DNA of 39,388 bases from Geobacteraceae bacterium. Its GTDB lineage: Bacteria; Desulfobacterota; Desulfuromonadia; Geobacterales; Geobacteraceae. Position 1 is the first letter of the stretch. Every line of letters begins with the position of its first letter. The notes beneath the pieces are model-generated. The model did not search any database and was not told where the DNA came from. It saw only the letters and a list, made by a program, of their open reading frames with translations. Location: positions 1 through 39,388 of the forward strand of contig JANXYN010000178.1 in assembly GCA_025356035.1 (NCBI GenBank), in the 5' to 3' direction. A program made the translations under genes and the position numbers. Shown piece by piece: positions 18,145 through 26,927 of the stretch.

Positions 18145-19134
18145 TTACTTTTTGTGGCAGGCCTGGCAGAGCTGCATCTTATCAGGCGAATTATTCTGGA
18201 AGAAATAGCGTACATCGCCGGCATGGGGGTTGTGACAGGAAACACAGGAGAGCTGCCGCCCCTTTCCCCACTCTGAGGGGTCGGGCCGGCCGGTGAGGGG
18301 GTGCCCTTCGCCAGTGGTGGTGCGGACCACATGGGGTTCTTGCTTGACCACCTCATGACAGGAGAGGCAGATTTCATTGATCGGCATCCGCAACTGGAAG
18401 TCATAGGGAGAGCCGTGGGGGTCGTGGCAGACCTCGCACATGCCGGCGGCAACCGGACCATGGACATATTTGCGTTTCTTGAAGTCGGCGGTCTTGTCGG
18501 CATGGCAGTCGTTGCAGAGCGCTGCATCGCGGCGGGGCATGGCGTACTTGGGGTTCCCTTTCACATCATGGCAATAGCTGCAGGAAAAAGTGCCGGCGGG
18601 GCCGTGCACGAATTTGCTGTTGAGCATCCGCTTGTGACAACCGTAACAGGGGTTGTCATTGCCGAGTTTATTCAGCTGTGCCGTCGTCGGGCTCATATTG
18701 TGGCAGGGGGTACAGAGCTTCTCCAGCTCCGGGGTATGTAGCGCAATCGCCTTGTATTCAGGCGGGACCGCTGCAGAGTCCTTTTTCACAGAAAAATAGA
18801 TGGAGGTGGCCGTGGATTCGAGCCGCTCCTGCCCCTTGAACCCCTCGACGACGACCTCGTTCTTCCCTGGGTCCCAGATCGGCTGGACAATCAGGAAATC
18901 CTGGAAGGCCTTTCGGTATTCCGGGGAACCAATCTGCAGAGGATCGCTGGCAAGGCCGTTCACCGTGATTTTCACCGCCGTGAACTGTGGGTTGTTGAGC
19001 TTCAGGATCAGGTAATCGGAGCGCCCCACCCAGCTCTTGGCGGCAGGATAAATAAAACTGACCGCGGGCCAGGTCATTGCCGGGGTGCATAGCACGCAAA
19101 TCATCGCAATTGTCGTCAAGCCCCGTCTGGTCAT
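18145..19134 (-). CDS. Octaheme c-type cytochrome with N-terminal beta domain
   Basis: 329 aa. A signal peptide (about 1-24) is followed by about 115 residues of beta-rich, heme-free sequence (from YPAAKSWVGRSDYLILKL to TSIYFSVKKD). Eight CXXCH motifs follow: CTPCH, CYGCH, CSYCH, CNDCH, CEVCH, CLSCH, CVSCH and CQACH, several of them in doubled CXXCH units with DPH or NPH. The protein is likely periplasmic or outer-membrane associated and carries electrons between PpcA and the surface. It lies 21 nt after the adjacent multiheme gene. Confidence 0.9.
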   Translation of the reverse strand: MTRRGLTTIAMICVLCTPAMTWPAVSFIYPAAKSWVGRSDYLILKLNNPQFTAVKITVNGLASDPLQIGSPEYRKAFQDFLIVQPIWDPGKNEVVVEGFKGQERLESTATSIYFSVKKDSAAVPPEYKAIALHTPELEKLCTPCHNMSPTTAQLNKLGNDNPCYGCHKRMLNSKFVHGPAGTFSCSYCHDVKGNPKYAMPRRDAALCNDCHADKTADFKKRKYVHGPVAAGMCEVCHDPHGSPYDFQLRMPINEICLSCHEVVKQEPHVVRTTTGEGHPLTGRPDPSEWGKGRQLSCVSCHNPHAGDVRYFFQNNSPDKMQLCQACHKK

Positions 19135-19155
19135 AGTGCCCCCACGCTTCTGCTA

Positions 19156-20154
19156 CTAATATTGGACCGGTTTGTTTCGGTCATAGGACTGGGGCTTGTG
19201 ACACCCCACCATACAGGTCCCGCCGGTGTTCGTCTTGGTGAAGTTGATCGGAATCTCCCACTTGCCGAAGCCGGCAACTTTTTCATTGATCAGTTTCGCC
19301 TGGCTGTTAACGTGGGGCTGGTGACATACCCGACAGGAACGTCCCTTGACCGGGTTGTTGACGTGGGTGTAATGGAGATTGCGGTCGCCGTTTCTGAAGT
19401 TGGTCAGGGTGTCGGTGCGTCGATCCTTGGCCAGATCGGCGCCGTGACAATCGAAGCAGAGGGCGTAATTCTCAGGCCGGTAGGGGAGATAGAGCTCATC
19501 CGGGTAATTTTTTACCAGCAGATGCGGAAAGTCCGAACCGTGAGGCTTGTGGCAGGAGGTGCAGGCACCGGTTCGGACCGGTTCGTGAATCGATTTGCCG
19601 CTGAATTTGGCACTGTCGTGACAGGAAAAGCAGAGCTTGCCGTCCGCCAGCTTCAGCTGGTTCTTGTTGTCGCCCTGATGAGGATCGTGGCACGCGGTGC
19701 ACTCCCCCATCTCCACCGGCCCGTGGCCATATTTGGGCGACCGCTTTTCATGGCACATATAGCAGAGTGCGGCCCCCGTCTCTTTCAGCTGCATCTTGTT
19801 GGGAGACTGGTGGGGGTCGTGGCAGTCGGTGCAACTACCTGATGCGACAGCGCTGTGGACATGCTTCTTGTTGCTTTTGCTTTCATGACAGGTTATGCAG
19901 AGCTTGGCCACGGTATCGGCCAGCTTGAACGCCCCCTTTTCCGCTGGGTGCGCCTTACCGGTCGGTTGGTGGCAGGTGGTGCAATCCCCGGAAGCTACCG
20001 GCCCATGCACGTGCTTTTCCTTCCCCATCCGGGCATGGCATTGGGCAGTCACGCAGTTCGGCGGCGCCGCTCCCGCATAATCTGCGGCAGCAAAGCAGGT
20101 CAGTAAACTAACCGCAACAACGGTGGAAGCTGCTGCGCTTGCGCTTCTCTTCAT
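19156..20154 (-). CDS. Multiheme c-type cytochrome, 9 CXXCH plus two variant motifs
   Basis: 332 aa with a signal peptide (about 1-29). Nine standard CXXCH motifs occur, plus CVTAQCH at 34-40 (CX4CH) and CMVGCH at 314-319 (CX3CH), giving up to 11 hemes. Repeating units of the type HVHGPV-x-G-x-CTxCHxPH mark it as a doubled-CXXCH cytochrome. It sits between ccsA and the octaheme gene in one operon, so the dedicated cytochrome maturation pair upstream may serve it. AAAGGGG precedes the ATG. Whether the first and last motifs bind heme is unknown. Confidence 0.9.
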   Translation of the reverse strand: MKRSASAAASTVVAVSLLTCFAAADYAGAAPPNCVTAQCHARMGKEKHVHGPVASGDCTTCHQPTGKAHPAEKGAFKLADTVAKLCITCHESKSNKKHVHSAVASGSCTDCHDPHQSPNKMQLKETGAALCYMCHEKRSPKYGHGPVEMGECTACHDPHQGDNKNQLKLADGKLCFSCHDSAKFSGKSIHEPVRTGACTSCHKPHGSDFPHLLVKNYPDELYLPYRPENYALCFDCHGADLAKDRRTDTLTNFRNGDRNLHYTHVNNPVKGRSCRVCHQPHVNSQAKLINEKVAGFGKWEIPINFTKTNTGGTCMVGCHKPQSYDRNKPVQY

Positions 20155-20183
20155 AGTGACCCCTTTGCCGGAGCAATGCCGGG

Positions 20184-21062
20184 TTAACCGCCGTAGCTGT
20201 GCAACCCGGACAGCAGGAGATTAACCCCCAGATAACAGAAAATGGTAAAAATAAAGCCGGTTATGGAGAGGATTGCCGCTGGTCTGCCGACCCACCCCCG
20301 GGTAAACCGTGCGTGGAGAAACGCTGCATAGACGAACCAGACAATCAGCGACCAGGTCTCCTTGGGGTCCCAGCTCCAGTAAGTCCCCCATGCGTAGTTT
20401 GCCCAAGCCGCGCCGGTTATGATGCCGATCGTCAGCAGCGGGAAACCGACCATGATTGCTTTGTAATTCAGATCGTCGAGGACCCGGGTAGAAGGAAACA
20501 TGGCCACCACCCCACCGGCCGAGGCGTTACCGGCAGCCTCCTCCTGTTTGGCCTTGATCAGATACATGATCGAAACGCCGCAGGCCACGGCAAATGCCGC
20601 ATACCCGAGAAAGCAGGTGATCACGTGGTAGAGCAGCCAATTGCTCTGCAGAGCGGGCACCAGCGGTTCGATCGCGCCGGTATCTAACTTGAGCTGGGCC
20701 CAGACCATGCCAAGGAGGGCGAAGGGGACGACAAAGGCGCCGACCACCCGGTACTTCAATTTAAGATCGACGATGGCAAACATCAGGATGATCGACCAAG
20801 AGAAAAACACTACCGATTCATAGAGGTTGGACAGGGGGGCATGGCCGACCCCGAGCTGGTAGGATTCCTGCCAACGAAGGCCAATGGCCACAGTCTGGAC
20901 AACGAATCCGGCGTAGGCGGTAATGCTGGCGGCCAGGCCGACACCCCTGTTTCTGTTGGCCAGGTAAATGAAGAAGATGACCATGGCAGCGAAATAACAG
21001 ATGGTCGTAATATTGAACAGCTTGGAACTGAATAAAGGATTGATCAAGTTGTGCGTCTCCAT
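20184..21062 (-). CDS. ccsA: Cytochrome c biogenesis protein CcsA/ResC
   Basis: 292 aa with about eight membrane helices. The tryptophan-rich heme-binding WWD motif (WANYAWGTYWSWDPKETW) is present, together with His residues in flanking loops. With ResB it forms the system II synthetase that exports heme and attaches it to CXXCH apoproteins in the periplasm. It is placed after resB (21-nt gap) and before the cytochrome genes. Confidence 0.93.
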   Translation of the reverse strand: METHNLINPLFSSKLFNITTICYFAAMVIFFIYLANRNRGVGLAASITAYAGFVVQTVAIGLRWQESYQLGVGHAPLSNLYESVVFFSWSIILMFAIVDLKLKYRVVGAFVVPFALLGMVWAQLKLDTGAIEPLVPALQSNWLLYHVITCFLGYAAFAVACGVSIMYLIKAKQEEAAGNASAGGVVAMFPSTRVLDDLNYKAIMVGFPLLTIGIITGAAWANYAWGTYWSWDPKETWSLIVWFVYAAFLHARFTRGWVGRPAAILSITGFIFTIFCYLGVNLLLSGLHSYGG

Positions 21063-21083
21063 CGCGAATATACCCCCAGAAAG

Positions 21084-22427
21084 TTACAGTTTTTTCAGCT
21101 TGTCCGCCAGTTCATCAAAATGGAGTTGAAAGCCGGGCTGGTTCTTGCTGGCTGTACCGCCAAGGACCACCTGCCCCTTGGAGATCCTGGCCCAGACGCG
21201 CCGGTGTGACATGAAAAAGGCCATGCAGATTCCGATTACCATCAGGGCACAGCCAAGCCACACCACCCAGACGCCTGGGTCCTTGGCCACCTGCAGACCG
21301 GTGAAGTATTTGGTCTTGCCATCGTAGGTAAAGATCTGCGCTCCACCCCGCTGAAGGTCAAACTGTGGATTGTTCTGCAACAGGATCAGCGACTGCTGCG
21401 TGCCGTTACGCTCTTCGAGCACAACCTTGACGGCTGGCCCTGTGAAACCAGGCATGTAGGGACTCACATCCGGTACCGATTCGGCGATCACAGCAAAGCC
21501 TCCGCCAGGGAGTGAGACCGGCTCTTTGTCAGCAGCCTCGATCTTGTACGGGGCTCCCCCTTTCCGGTCACGCATGGTCAGCTGATGAATGGTGCCGTAA
21601 CTCGACTGATAAAAGGTGATCCCCTTGTAGGTGAGGGGGTCGTTGACGATGATCTTTCGGTCAATGAGGCCAGGCACCGGCTGGCCGTTTTCCAGAACCG
21701 TCAGAAAGCTGCGGTACTCCTTGGGAGCACCGGAAGGGTAGTATTCGACCTCAAACTGCCGCAACGCCAGGGTATAGCCAAGGTCCACGGTTTTTCCGGT
21801 ATAGCGGTCGACAAACGAGCCGACGCTCTGCCCTTCCGTTATCTGGACAAAGCCCTTGGCACCGAAGGTGGAGCCGATAATGGCTCCGATAAAGATGATG
21901 ATAATACTCAGGTGCACCACGTACACACCGAGCCGGCACCAGCGGGCTTTCTGGGCGAACAAGTGATACTCGCCATCCACTTCGGTGATGACCGGGGGAG
22001 CGAACTCCTGGCTTAAAAATGCAGTCAGCTTGTCCCGCAGCGTTGCTGCGTCGCCGGCCAGCTTGAACTCGTGGGTCAGGGAGAGGGATTTTTCCAGCCC
22101 CTCATCCATGACCAGGGTCGGCTCGGCAATCATCTTCCAGACGCGCGGCAGCCGCTTGATCGAGCAGGCAACCAGGTTCACCGTCAGCAGATAGAGGAGG
22201 AGGATAAACCACCAGGAATGGTACATATCGAAAAATCCGAGGGAGTTGAAGATCCGGATGGTACTGTCGCTGTAATAGTGCTGATACTCATCCATCGAGG
22301 CGTTCTGCTTGATGATGGTACCAATGATGGAGGTAAGGGCAAGGCCAATCAACAGAGAGATGGAAAGCTTCAGGGAGCAGAAAAAATCCCACAGCGCGGT
22401 AGTAAAACTGCGTTTATGAGTGGTCAA
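21084..22427 (-). CDS. resB: Cytochrome c biogenesis protein ResB
   Basis: 447 aa from a TTG at 22427, preceded at 7 nt by AGGAG. Three N-terminal helices (LKLSISLLIGLALTSIIG; WWFILLLYLLTVNLVAC; VYVVHLSIIIIFIGAIIG), a large periplasmic domain, and a last helix near the C-terminus (VVWLGCALMVIGICMAFFM). This is the ResB/Ccs1 layout. The open frame extends upstream to 22580, but that part runs through the ppcA terminator, so the TTG is the better start. It is the partner of CcsA for heme ligation. Confidence 0.92.
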   Translation of the reverse strand: MTTHKRSFTTALWDFFCSLKLSISLLIGLALTSIIGTIIKQNASMDEYQHYYSDSTIRIFNSLGFFDMYHSWWFILLLYLLTVNLVACSIKRLPRVWKMIAEPTLVMDEGLEKSLSLTHEFKLAGDAATLRDKLTAFLSQEFAPPVITEVDGEYHLFAQKARWCRLGVYVVHLSIIIIFIGAIIGSTFGAKGFVQITEGQSVGSFVDRYTGKTVDLGYTLALRQFEVEYYPSGAPKEYRSFLTVLENGQPVPGLIDRKIIVNDPLTYKGITFYQSSYGTIHQLTMRDRKGGAPYKIEAADKEPVSLPGGGFAVIAESVPDVSPYMPGFTGPAVKVVLEERNGTQQSLILLQNNPQFDLQRGGAQIFTYDGKTKYFTGLQVAKDPGVWVVWLGCALMVIGICMAFFMSHRRVWARISKGQVVLGGTASKNQPGFQLHFDELADKLKKL

Positions 22428-22542
22428 GAGCGTTCTCCTGGTTAAAAGTAACGGCGGATTTTGCCAGCAAGCCTTGGGCAGAAAGTGATTATAAATCAAA
22501 TTTCCGGTAAAATGAACGTTTTTGTTGCGGTTGCCCATTAAG

Positions 22543-22576
22543 AAAAAGGGATAACAAACCTTTGTTATCCCTTTTT
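22543..22576 (-). terminator. Rho-independent terminator of ppcA
   Basis: AAAAAGGGATAACAAA pairs with TTTGTTATCCCTTTTT around a 2-nt loop, with T-runs on both strands. It lies 25 nt after the ppcA stop and separates ppcA from resB. Confidence 0.93.
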
Positions 22577-22600
22577 CCATTCCACTGGGGTGTCAACCGA

Positions 22601-22873
22601 TTACTTCTTGTGGCAGTCACCACATTTGGTCGGACCGGCTTTCTTTTCCTCATGGCAACCTTTGCAGGTCTTGTGAGCAAAGTCCTTGCCGAAGCCTTCG
22701 ATTTTGCCCGGGCCTTTCACGTGGCACAGTTTGCAGTCCTTCAGGGCTTCCTGGTGCTTTTTGTGATTGAAAGTTACCTTGCCCATCGAAGCCGGGAACT
22801 CGATCACGTCAGCAGCAAAAGCGACGCCGGCGAAGGCGATCACTGCAACCATTGCGATAGCGATTTTTTTCAT
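22601..22873 (-). CDS. ppcA: Periplasmic triheme cytochrome c7, PpcA family
   Basis: 90 aa; the signal peptide ends at AFA20 and the mature protein has 70 residues. Three CXXCH motifs (C47, C70, C84), axial-ligand histidines at H37 and H40 and around H67, and the segment GPGKIEGFGK make it a close relative of Geobacter PpcA. PpcA carries electrons across the periplasm from inner-membrane quinol oxidases to outer-membrane conduits. Excellent ribosome site AAGGAGGTGA and a clear sigma-70 promoter. Which of the PpcA-E paralogues it is rests on neighbourhood (resB, omcE). Confidence 0.92.
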   Translation of the reverse strand: MKKIAIAMVAVIAFAGVAFAADVIEFPASMGKVTFNHKKHQEALKDCKLCHVKGPGKIEGFGKDFAHKTCKGCHEEKKAGPTKCGDCHKK

Positions 22874-22917
22874 CTGTATTTCACCTCCTTCATCATAGGA
22901 TAGAATAAGCGTAGCAG

Positions 22918-22946
22918 AAATTAATACAGCAACCAGCCATTGTCAA
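22918..22946 (-). promoter_or_regulatory. Sigma-70 promoter of ppcA
   Basis: Minus strand: TTGACA (22946-22941), 17-nt spacer, TAATTT (22923-22918). The predicted start near 22911 gives a leader of about 38 nt. Confidence 0.75.
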
Positions 22947-23023
22947 GAAAAAACGTTTTTAACCTGGGGTCAATGAGTAACCCAGAATGATTCATAGATT
23001 CAGATATAGTCATTATCTGCTCT

Positions 23024-23191
23024 TTAACAGGCTTTTGTAAAACGTAGCGAGGAAGGCCAGCTGCAAGGCGCCCGGAGCGCAACGACTGAGACATATCAAA
23101 TAGATAGGCGAGGGAGTGAGTACCCTAAAGGGCATAAACACCGCGCAACGCAGCAGATGGCCTCCGCAGTAGTTTTTCAACAGCCTGTTAA
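23024..23191. repeat. Dispersed palindromic repeat, copy A
   Basis: Outer arms TTAACAGGC and GCCTGTTAA, and inner arms around GGCCAGCTGCAAGGCGC and GCGCAACGCAGCAGATGGCC, form a long imperfect hairpin of about 168 bp. It shares the CAAGGCG...GCAACGC pattern with copies B, C and D. The right arm provides the last residues and stop codon of purE. Confidence 0.85.
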
Positions 23192-23686
23192 TTGACTCTG
23201 CAGGGCATTGTCCTTAGCCTCCACCTCACGCAGGAGCGCAGCCTTGTATTCATGCAGCTTTGTCGTCAATTCACCATTACCCAGCGCCAGAATCTGCACC
23301 GCCAGCAGGCCGGCATTCTTTGCGCCCGCCTTGCCGATGGCCATGGTTGCCACAGGAATGCCACCCGGCATCTGCACCGTCGCATAGAGGGCATCGACAC
23401 CGTTGAGCGCGCCGCCACCTATCGGCACGCCGATCACCGGCAGCACCGTTTCGGCGGCAACTACTCCGGCAAGATGGGCTGCTATCCCGGCACCGGCAAT
23501 GATGACCCGGATGCCACGCTCAGCGGCACCGGCGGCCAGAGCAGCGGTCCGGTGCGGCGAGCGGTGCGCCGAGGAAATACGCAACTCGTAGGGGATGCCA
23601 AACTCCGCCAGCACCCGCGCTGCCTCCTCCATCACCGGCAGATCCGAATCACTCCCCATGACAATGAGGACCTGTGGGTTATTCAT
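23177..23686 (-). CDS. purE: N5-carboxyaminoimidazole ribonucleotide mutase
   Basis: 169 aa. The class I PurE signature GSDSDLP is at 10-16, [10 protein letters not shown] in the middle and [20 protein letters not shown] later. It converts N5-CAIR to CAIR in purine synthesis. The ATG at 23686 has a good AAAGGAAA ribosome site. The last codons (LTGC-stop) are encoded by the outer arm of repeat A, so the C-terminus has probably been replaced or extended by repeat insertion. Last gene of the purH-TMTC-purD-purE run. Confidence 0.95.
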   Translation of the reverse strand: MNNPQVLIVMGSDSDLPVMEEAARVLAEFGIPYELRISSAHRSPHRTAALAAGAAERGIRVIIAGAGIAAHLAGVVAAETVLPVIGVPIGGGALNGVDALYATVQMPGGIPVATMAIGKAGAKNAGLLAVQILALGNGELTTKLHEYKAALLREVEAKDNALQSQLTGC

Positions 23687-23704
23687 AGGTTTCCTTTCGT
23701 GCGT

Positions 23705-23770
23705 CAAGTTCTAGGTTCAAAGTTCAAGGTTCGAGGTTGTTTTTGTACGTCTCACGTCTTACGCCTCACG
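23705..23770. repeat. Degenerate short repeats in the purD-purE gap
   Basis: Several copies of GTTCAAG/GGTTCGAG-like units are followed by ACGTCTCACG, TCTTACGCC and CTCACGG. A related CACGCCTCAC string lies in the rfbG-rfbF gap at about 5415-5440. Confidence 0.6.
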
Positions 23771-23771
23771 G

Positions 23772-25040
23772 TCACTTAAGCGCCTTGCTGCCGATATCAC
23801 GACGAAAATGCACACCCTTCCAGGAAATAGCGGCTACTCCCCGGTAGGCACGCTCAATTGCCTCCCGCACAGTCTTACCGCGCGCGGTGACGCCAAGCAC
23901 ACGACCGCCACTGGTAACGATCTTCCCACCCTGCATAGCGGTGCCAGCGTGGAAAACCACCAGCTCCTCCAGCTTTGCCGCTGCTTCCAGCCCATCAATC
24001 ACGTCACCCTTGGGGTAATCGCCCGGGTACCCCTGACTAGCCATCACCACACAGACAGCGGCCTGGTCATACCATTCGAGCTCGACCCGGCTGATGTCGC
24101 CATTGGCCACCGCCAACAGGACCGGTACCAGATCCGATTTGAGCCTCATCAACAGCGGCTGGCATTCCGGGTCGCCAAAGCGGGCGTTAAACTCCAGGGT
24201 CTTGACGCTGTCGCCGTCGATCATCAGCCCGGCGTAGAGAACCCCGCGATAGGGACGCCCTTCCGCAGCCATGCCGTCGACAGTGCGCCGCATTACCTCT
24301 GCCATAGCCTTGGCGTGGATAGCCGGTGTCACCACCGGCGCCGGGGAATAGGCCCCCATCCCGCCGGTGTTCGGCCCTTGATCACCATCGAATACCGCCT
24401 TGTGGTCCTGGGCACTGGCCAGCGGGACAATATTCTTGCCGTCGGTAAAAGCGAGGAACGAGGCTTCCTCACCACGGAGAAACTCTTCAATTACAACCCT
24501 GGCGCCGGCAGCGCCAAAGGCATTGCCAGAAAGCATATCTTTGACGGCGGCCACCGCCTCTGTTCGGCTCTGGGCGATGATCACCCCTTTCCCCGCCGCC
24601 AGGCCATCCGCCTTGATGACCACGGGGATGCCAAGCTTGTCGAGGAAGGCAATGGCCGGCGTCACCTCGGTGAATACCTCATAGGCAGCGGTCGGCACCT
24701 GGTACTTTTTCATCAGATCTTTGGAAAAGGCCTTGCTCGCCTCGATAATGGCCGCATTCTGCCGCGCACCGAAAACCTTCAGCTCGTGCTCCTCAAACAG
24801 GTCGACGATCCCGAGGGAAAGCGGCAGCTCCGGACCGACCACCGTCAGGTCGATCGCCTCCTTCCTGGCAAAGGCAAGGAGACCGACGAGGTCGTCCACC
24901 TGGAGTGCGACGTTTTCCGCGATAGTGGCAGTACCGGGGTTCCCCGGTGCACAGTAGATCTTTTCAACTAGCGGTGATTGGCCGATTTTCCAGACCAGGG
25001 CATGCTCCCTGCCGCCGCTGCCTATAACCAGAACTTTCAT
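23772..25040 (-). CDS. purD: Phosphoribosylamine-glycine ligase
   Basis: 422 aa, full-length ATP-grasp enzyme: MKVLVIGSGGREHAL at the N-terminus, KADGLAAGKGV (ATP lid region) near 147-157, GPNTGGMGAYSP at about 225-236, and LEFNARFGDPECQ with metal ligands. It makes GAR in purine synthesis. Its ATG overlaps the stop of the TMTC-like gene by 4 nt, so it depends on translation of that membrane protein. Confidence 0.96.
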   Translation of the reverse strand: MKVLVIGSGGREHALVWKIGQSPLVEKIYCAPGNPGTATIAENVALQVDDLVGLLAFARKEAIDLTVVGPELPLSLGIVDLFEEHELKVFGARQNAAIIEASKAFSKDLMKKYQVPTAAYEVFTEVTPAIAFLDKLGIPVVIKADGLAAGKGVIIAQSRTEAVAAVKDMLSGNAFGAAGARVVIEEFLRGEEASFLAFTDGKNIVPLASAQDHKAVFDGDQGPNTGGMGAYSPAPVVTPAIHAKAMAEVMRRTVDGMAAEGRPYRGVLYAGLMIDGDSVKTLEFNARFGDPECQPLLMRLKSDLVPVLLAVANGDISRVELEWYDQAAVCVVMASQGYPGDYPKGDVIDGLEAAAKLEELVVFHAGTAMQGGKIVTSGGRVLGVTARGKTVREAIERAYRGVAAISWKGVHFRRDIGSKALK

Positions 25041-26911
25041 TTGTGGGTCCTTTCGCTGCTATAGAGCCTAACGAGTTGCTTAAATTCGGCAGTAGCGCGC
25101 AGCTGATCGAGGTCGTGGTCGTTGCGCAGCTGGTCGAAATCATTGAAGCCGAGCTGAAGCGCGGTTTCCAGGTAGTGCAGGGCTGCCGGCTGCCGACCGT
25201 CAAGCGCCACAACAGCGGCAGCAACGTACGCCACGGCTGGATCGGTCACCCCGCCGCTGACTCCCTTTTGATAATAGATCCGGGCCATTGCCGGATCACC
25301 CAGCCGCAGATGGAGCCTGGCTAGGGAGACAAGGGCCAGTGGACTGGTCGGCTGCTTCTGCAACGCCAGCTGGTAGGCCTGTTGCGCTTCCTTAAACTCT
25401 CCCGTCAGGTAATAATTGTTGCCAAGGGTGACAAAACCGGCAGCATAGTTAGGCCAGCTCTCCACCAGCTTGAACAAAAAGGGGCGCGCCTTCAGTGGCT
25501 CCCCTCTCCCCATGAAGATCAAGGCAATATTCTCAAGCGGTTCCCGGTAATCCGGGTCGATGGCAAGCGCGTTCAAATAGGCCTGAAATGCCGCATCCCG
25601 GTTACCGACCTGCTGATAGGCCTCTCCGAGATTGGACCAGGCAACGTGGCAGTCAGGCACTTTCCTGGCCGTCTCGCTCCAGAGGGTCAGGGGATCTTGC
25701 CAGACAGCCACCCGTTCCATGGTTATATACGGAAGCGGCAAAAGAAGCAAACAAACAACAAAAGCAAAAATGATTTTTGCCTTTCCCTGCAGCTGGTCAC
25801 TGACCAGGGCCGCCCACCCACCGACCAGACCAGCGACACCAAGCATGGGGAAGTAGAGGTAACGGTCGTTCATCAAAGTGACCATGGGTACTATCTGCGC
25901 CACGGGCAGCAGGCCGATGAAAAACAGGGCCAGCCAGAACAGAAGGGCGCGTTGCCGATGCCAGAGATATACCGCCAGACAACCGAGCAGCAGCAACACC
26001 AGCGCGGCGCTCACCACGGCAAGGTCAACAGCGGTTTTCACCTCCGGCATATACAGCGCGCTTAAATCGGCCGGCCAGACGAGCAGGGACAGATAGCGGA
26101 GCAGTACCGGCAGCATCGTCAGGAAGGTGGCAAAGGGGCTACCACCGTGGTAACCGGTCCTCCCTCCGGCGAGCTCCGGTGACTGGCTGATGATTGTCAG
26201 CAGGGCAACTGCTGCGGCTACAGCCAGATAGGGGAGTTTGTCCAGCAACCAGCGCCGCCGCGACTCCTGCTGGACGAAGCAGAGATCATGGGTCAACAGC
26301 ACAACTGGCAGAATGACAACCACCGATTTGGACAGGAGGGCGAGAACAAAGGCAACAAGCGACGCGATGTAGAAGGCCCGTCCATCGGCCCACCCTCGCG
26401 CCCGGTAGAGGAGATAGCCAATCAAGGCGAGCAAGAAAAATGTCATGGCCAGCAGGTTCTTCCGCTGGGCTATCCAGACCACCGATTCCACCTGCACCGG
26501 GTGGAGGAGAAAAATGGACGCGGCCAGCAACGCCCACCACCTGCGGCTGCCGAGCATGATCAAAATATGATAAAAAAGGAGCCCGTTGCAGGTGTGGAGC
26601 AGGATATTTGTCAGGATAAAGCCGGCTGGGCGCACCCCCCAGATGCTATAGTCGATCAGATAGGAAAGCATCTGGATCGGCGCATAGTTCCCGCCATAGA
26701 AGCTCGTGAATATGGTCCGCAGATGGTCCCAGCCAAAACCGCGGATCGCCGGGTTCTCGGTTACATAGAGATTATCATCCCAGTTGAAGAGAAACTCGTG
26801 GCCAAGGGCGCGGGCGAAGACCAGGAAGGTGACGGCGACCAGCACCAACAACGGCACCCGATGGCGCTCACACCATTCCTTGGTCAGACCACCTTTCAGC
26901 AGATTTTTCAT
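25037..26911 (-). CDS. TMTC-like membrane glycosyltransferase with C-terminal TPR domain
   Basis: 624 aa. About ten hydrophobic segments span residues 20-420. The first loop carries FNWDDNLYVTENP, with the acidic pair expected of GT-C/PMT-type transferases, and AQRKNLLAM matches TMTC relatives. The last 190 residues contain about five TPRs (for example AWSNLGEAYQQVGNRDAAFQ). Likely periplasmic sugar transfer from a polyprenyl phosphate, with TPRs binding the acceptor; acceptor unknown. It sits inside a purine operon, 16 nt after purH and overlapping purD. GTG-ATG doublet start as in its paralogue at 9513-11015. Confidence 0.8.
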   Translation of the reverse strand: MKNLLKGGLTKEWCERHRVPLLVLVAVTFLVFARALGHEFLFNWDDNLYVTENPAIRGFGWDHLRTIFTSFYGGNYAPIQMLSYLIDYSIWGVRPAGFILTNILLHTCNGLLFYHILIMLGSRRWWALLAASIFLLHPVQVESVVWIAQRKNLLAMTFFLLALIGYLLYRARGWADGRAFYIASLVAFVLALLSKSVVVILPVVLLTHDLCFVQQESRRRWLLDKLPYLAVAAAVALLTIISQSPELAGGRTGYHGGSPFATFLTMLPVLLRYLSLLVWPADLSALYMPEVKTAVDLAVVSAALVLLLLGCLAVYLWHRQRALLFWLALFFIGLLPVAQIVPMVTLMNDRYLYFPMLGVAGLVGGWAALVSDQLQGKAKIIFAFVVCLLLLPLPYITMERVAVWQDPLTLWSETARKVPDCHVAWSNLGEAYQQVGNRDAAFQAYLNALAIDPDYREPLENIALIFMGRGEPLKARPFLFKLVESWPNYAAGFVTLGNNYYLTGEFKEAQQAYQLALQKQPTSPLALVSLARLHLRLGDPAMARIYYQKGVSGGVTDPAVAYVAAAVVALDGRQPAALHYLETALQLGFNDFDQLRNDHDLDQLRATAEFKQLVRLYSSERTHK

Positions 26912-26927
26912 CACGGCTCGTTTACAG

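Noticed and set aside
22428-22580. N-terminal extension of resB (51 extra residues)
   Set aside because: It would be read through the ppcA terminator and lacks a ribosome site; the TTG at 22427 has AGGAG at the right distance.
23024-23191. CRISPR array or small RNA gene at copy A
   Set aside because: There are no direct repeats with spacers; the structure is one long inverted repeat shared with other intergenic sites.
23808-24971. 387-aa plus-strand open frame
   Set aside because: Fully antisense to purD, with low-complexity His/Arg-rich composition and no recognisable domain.
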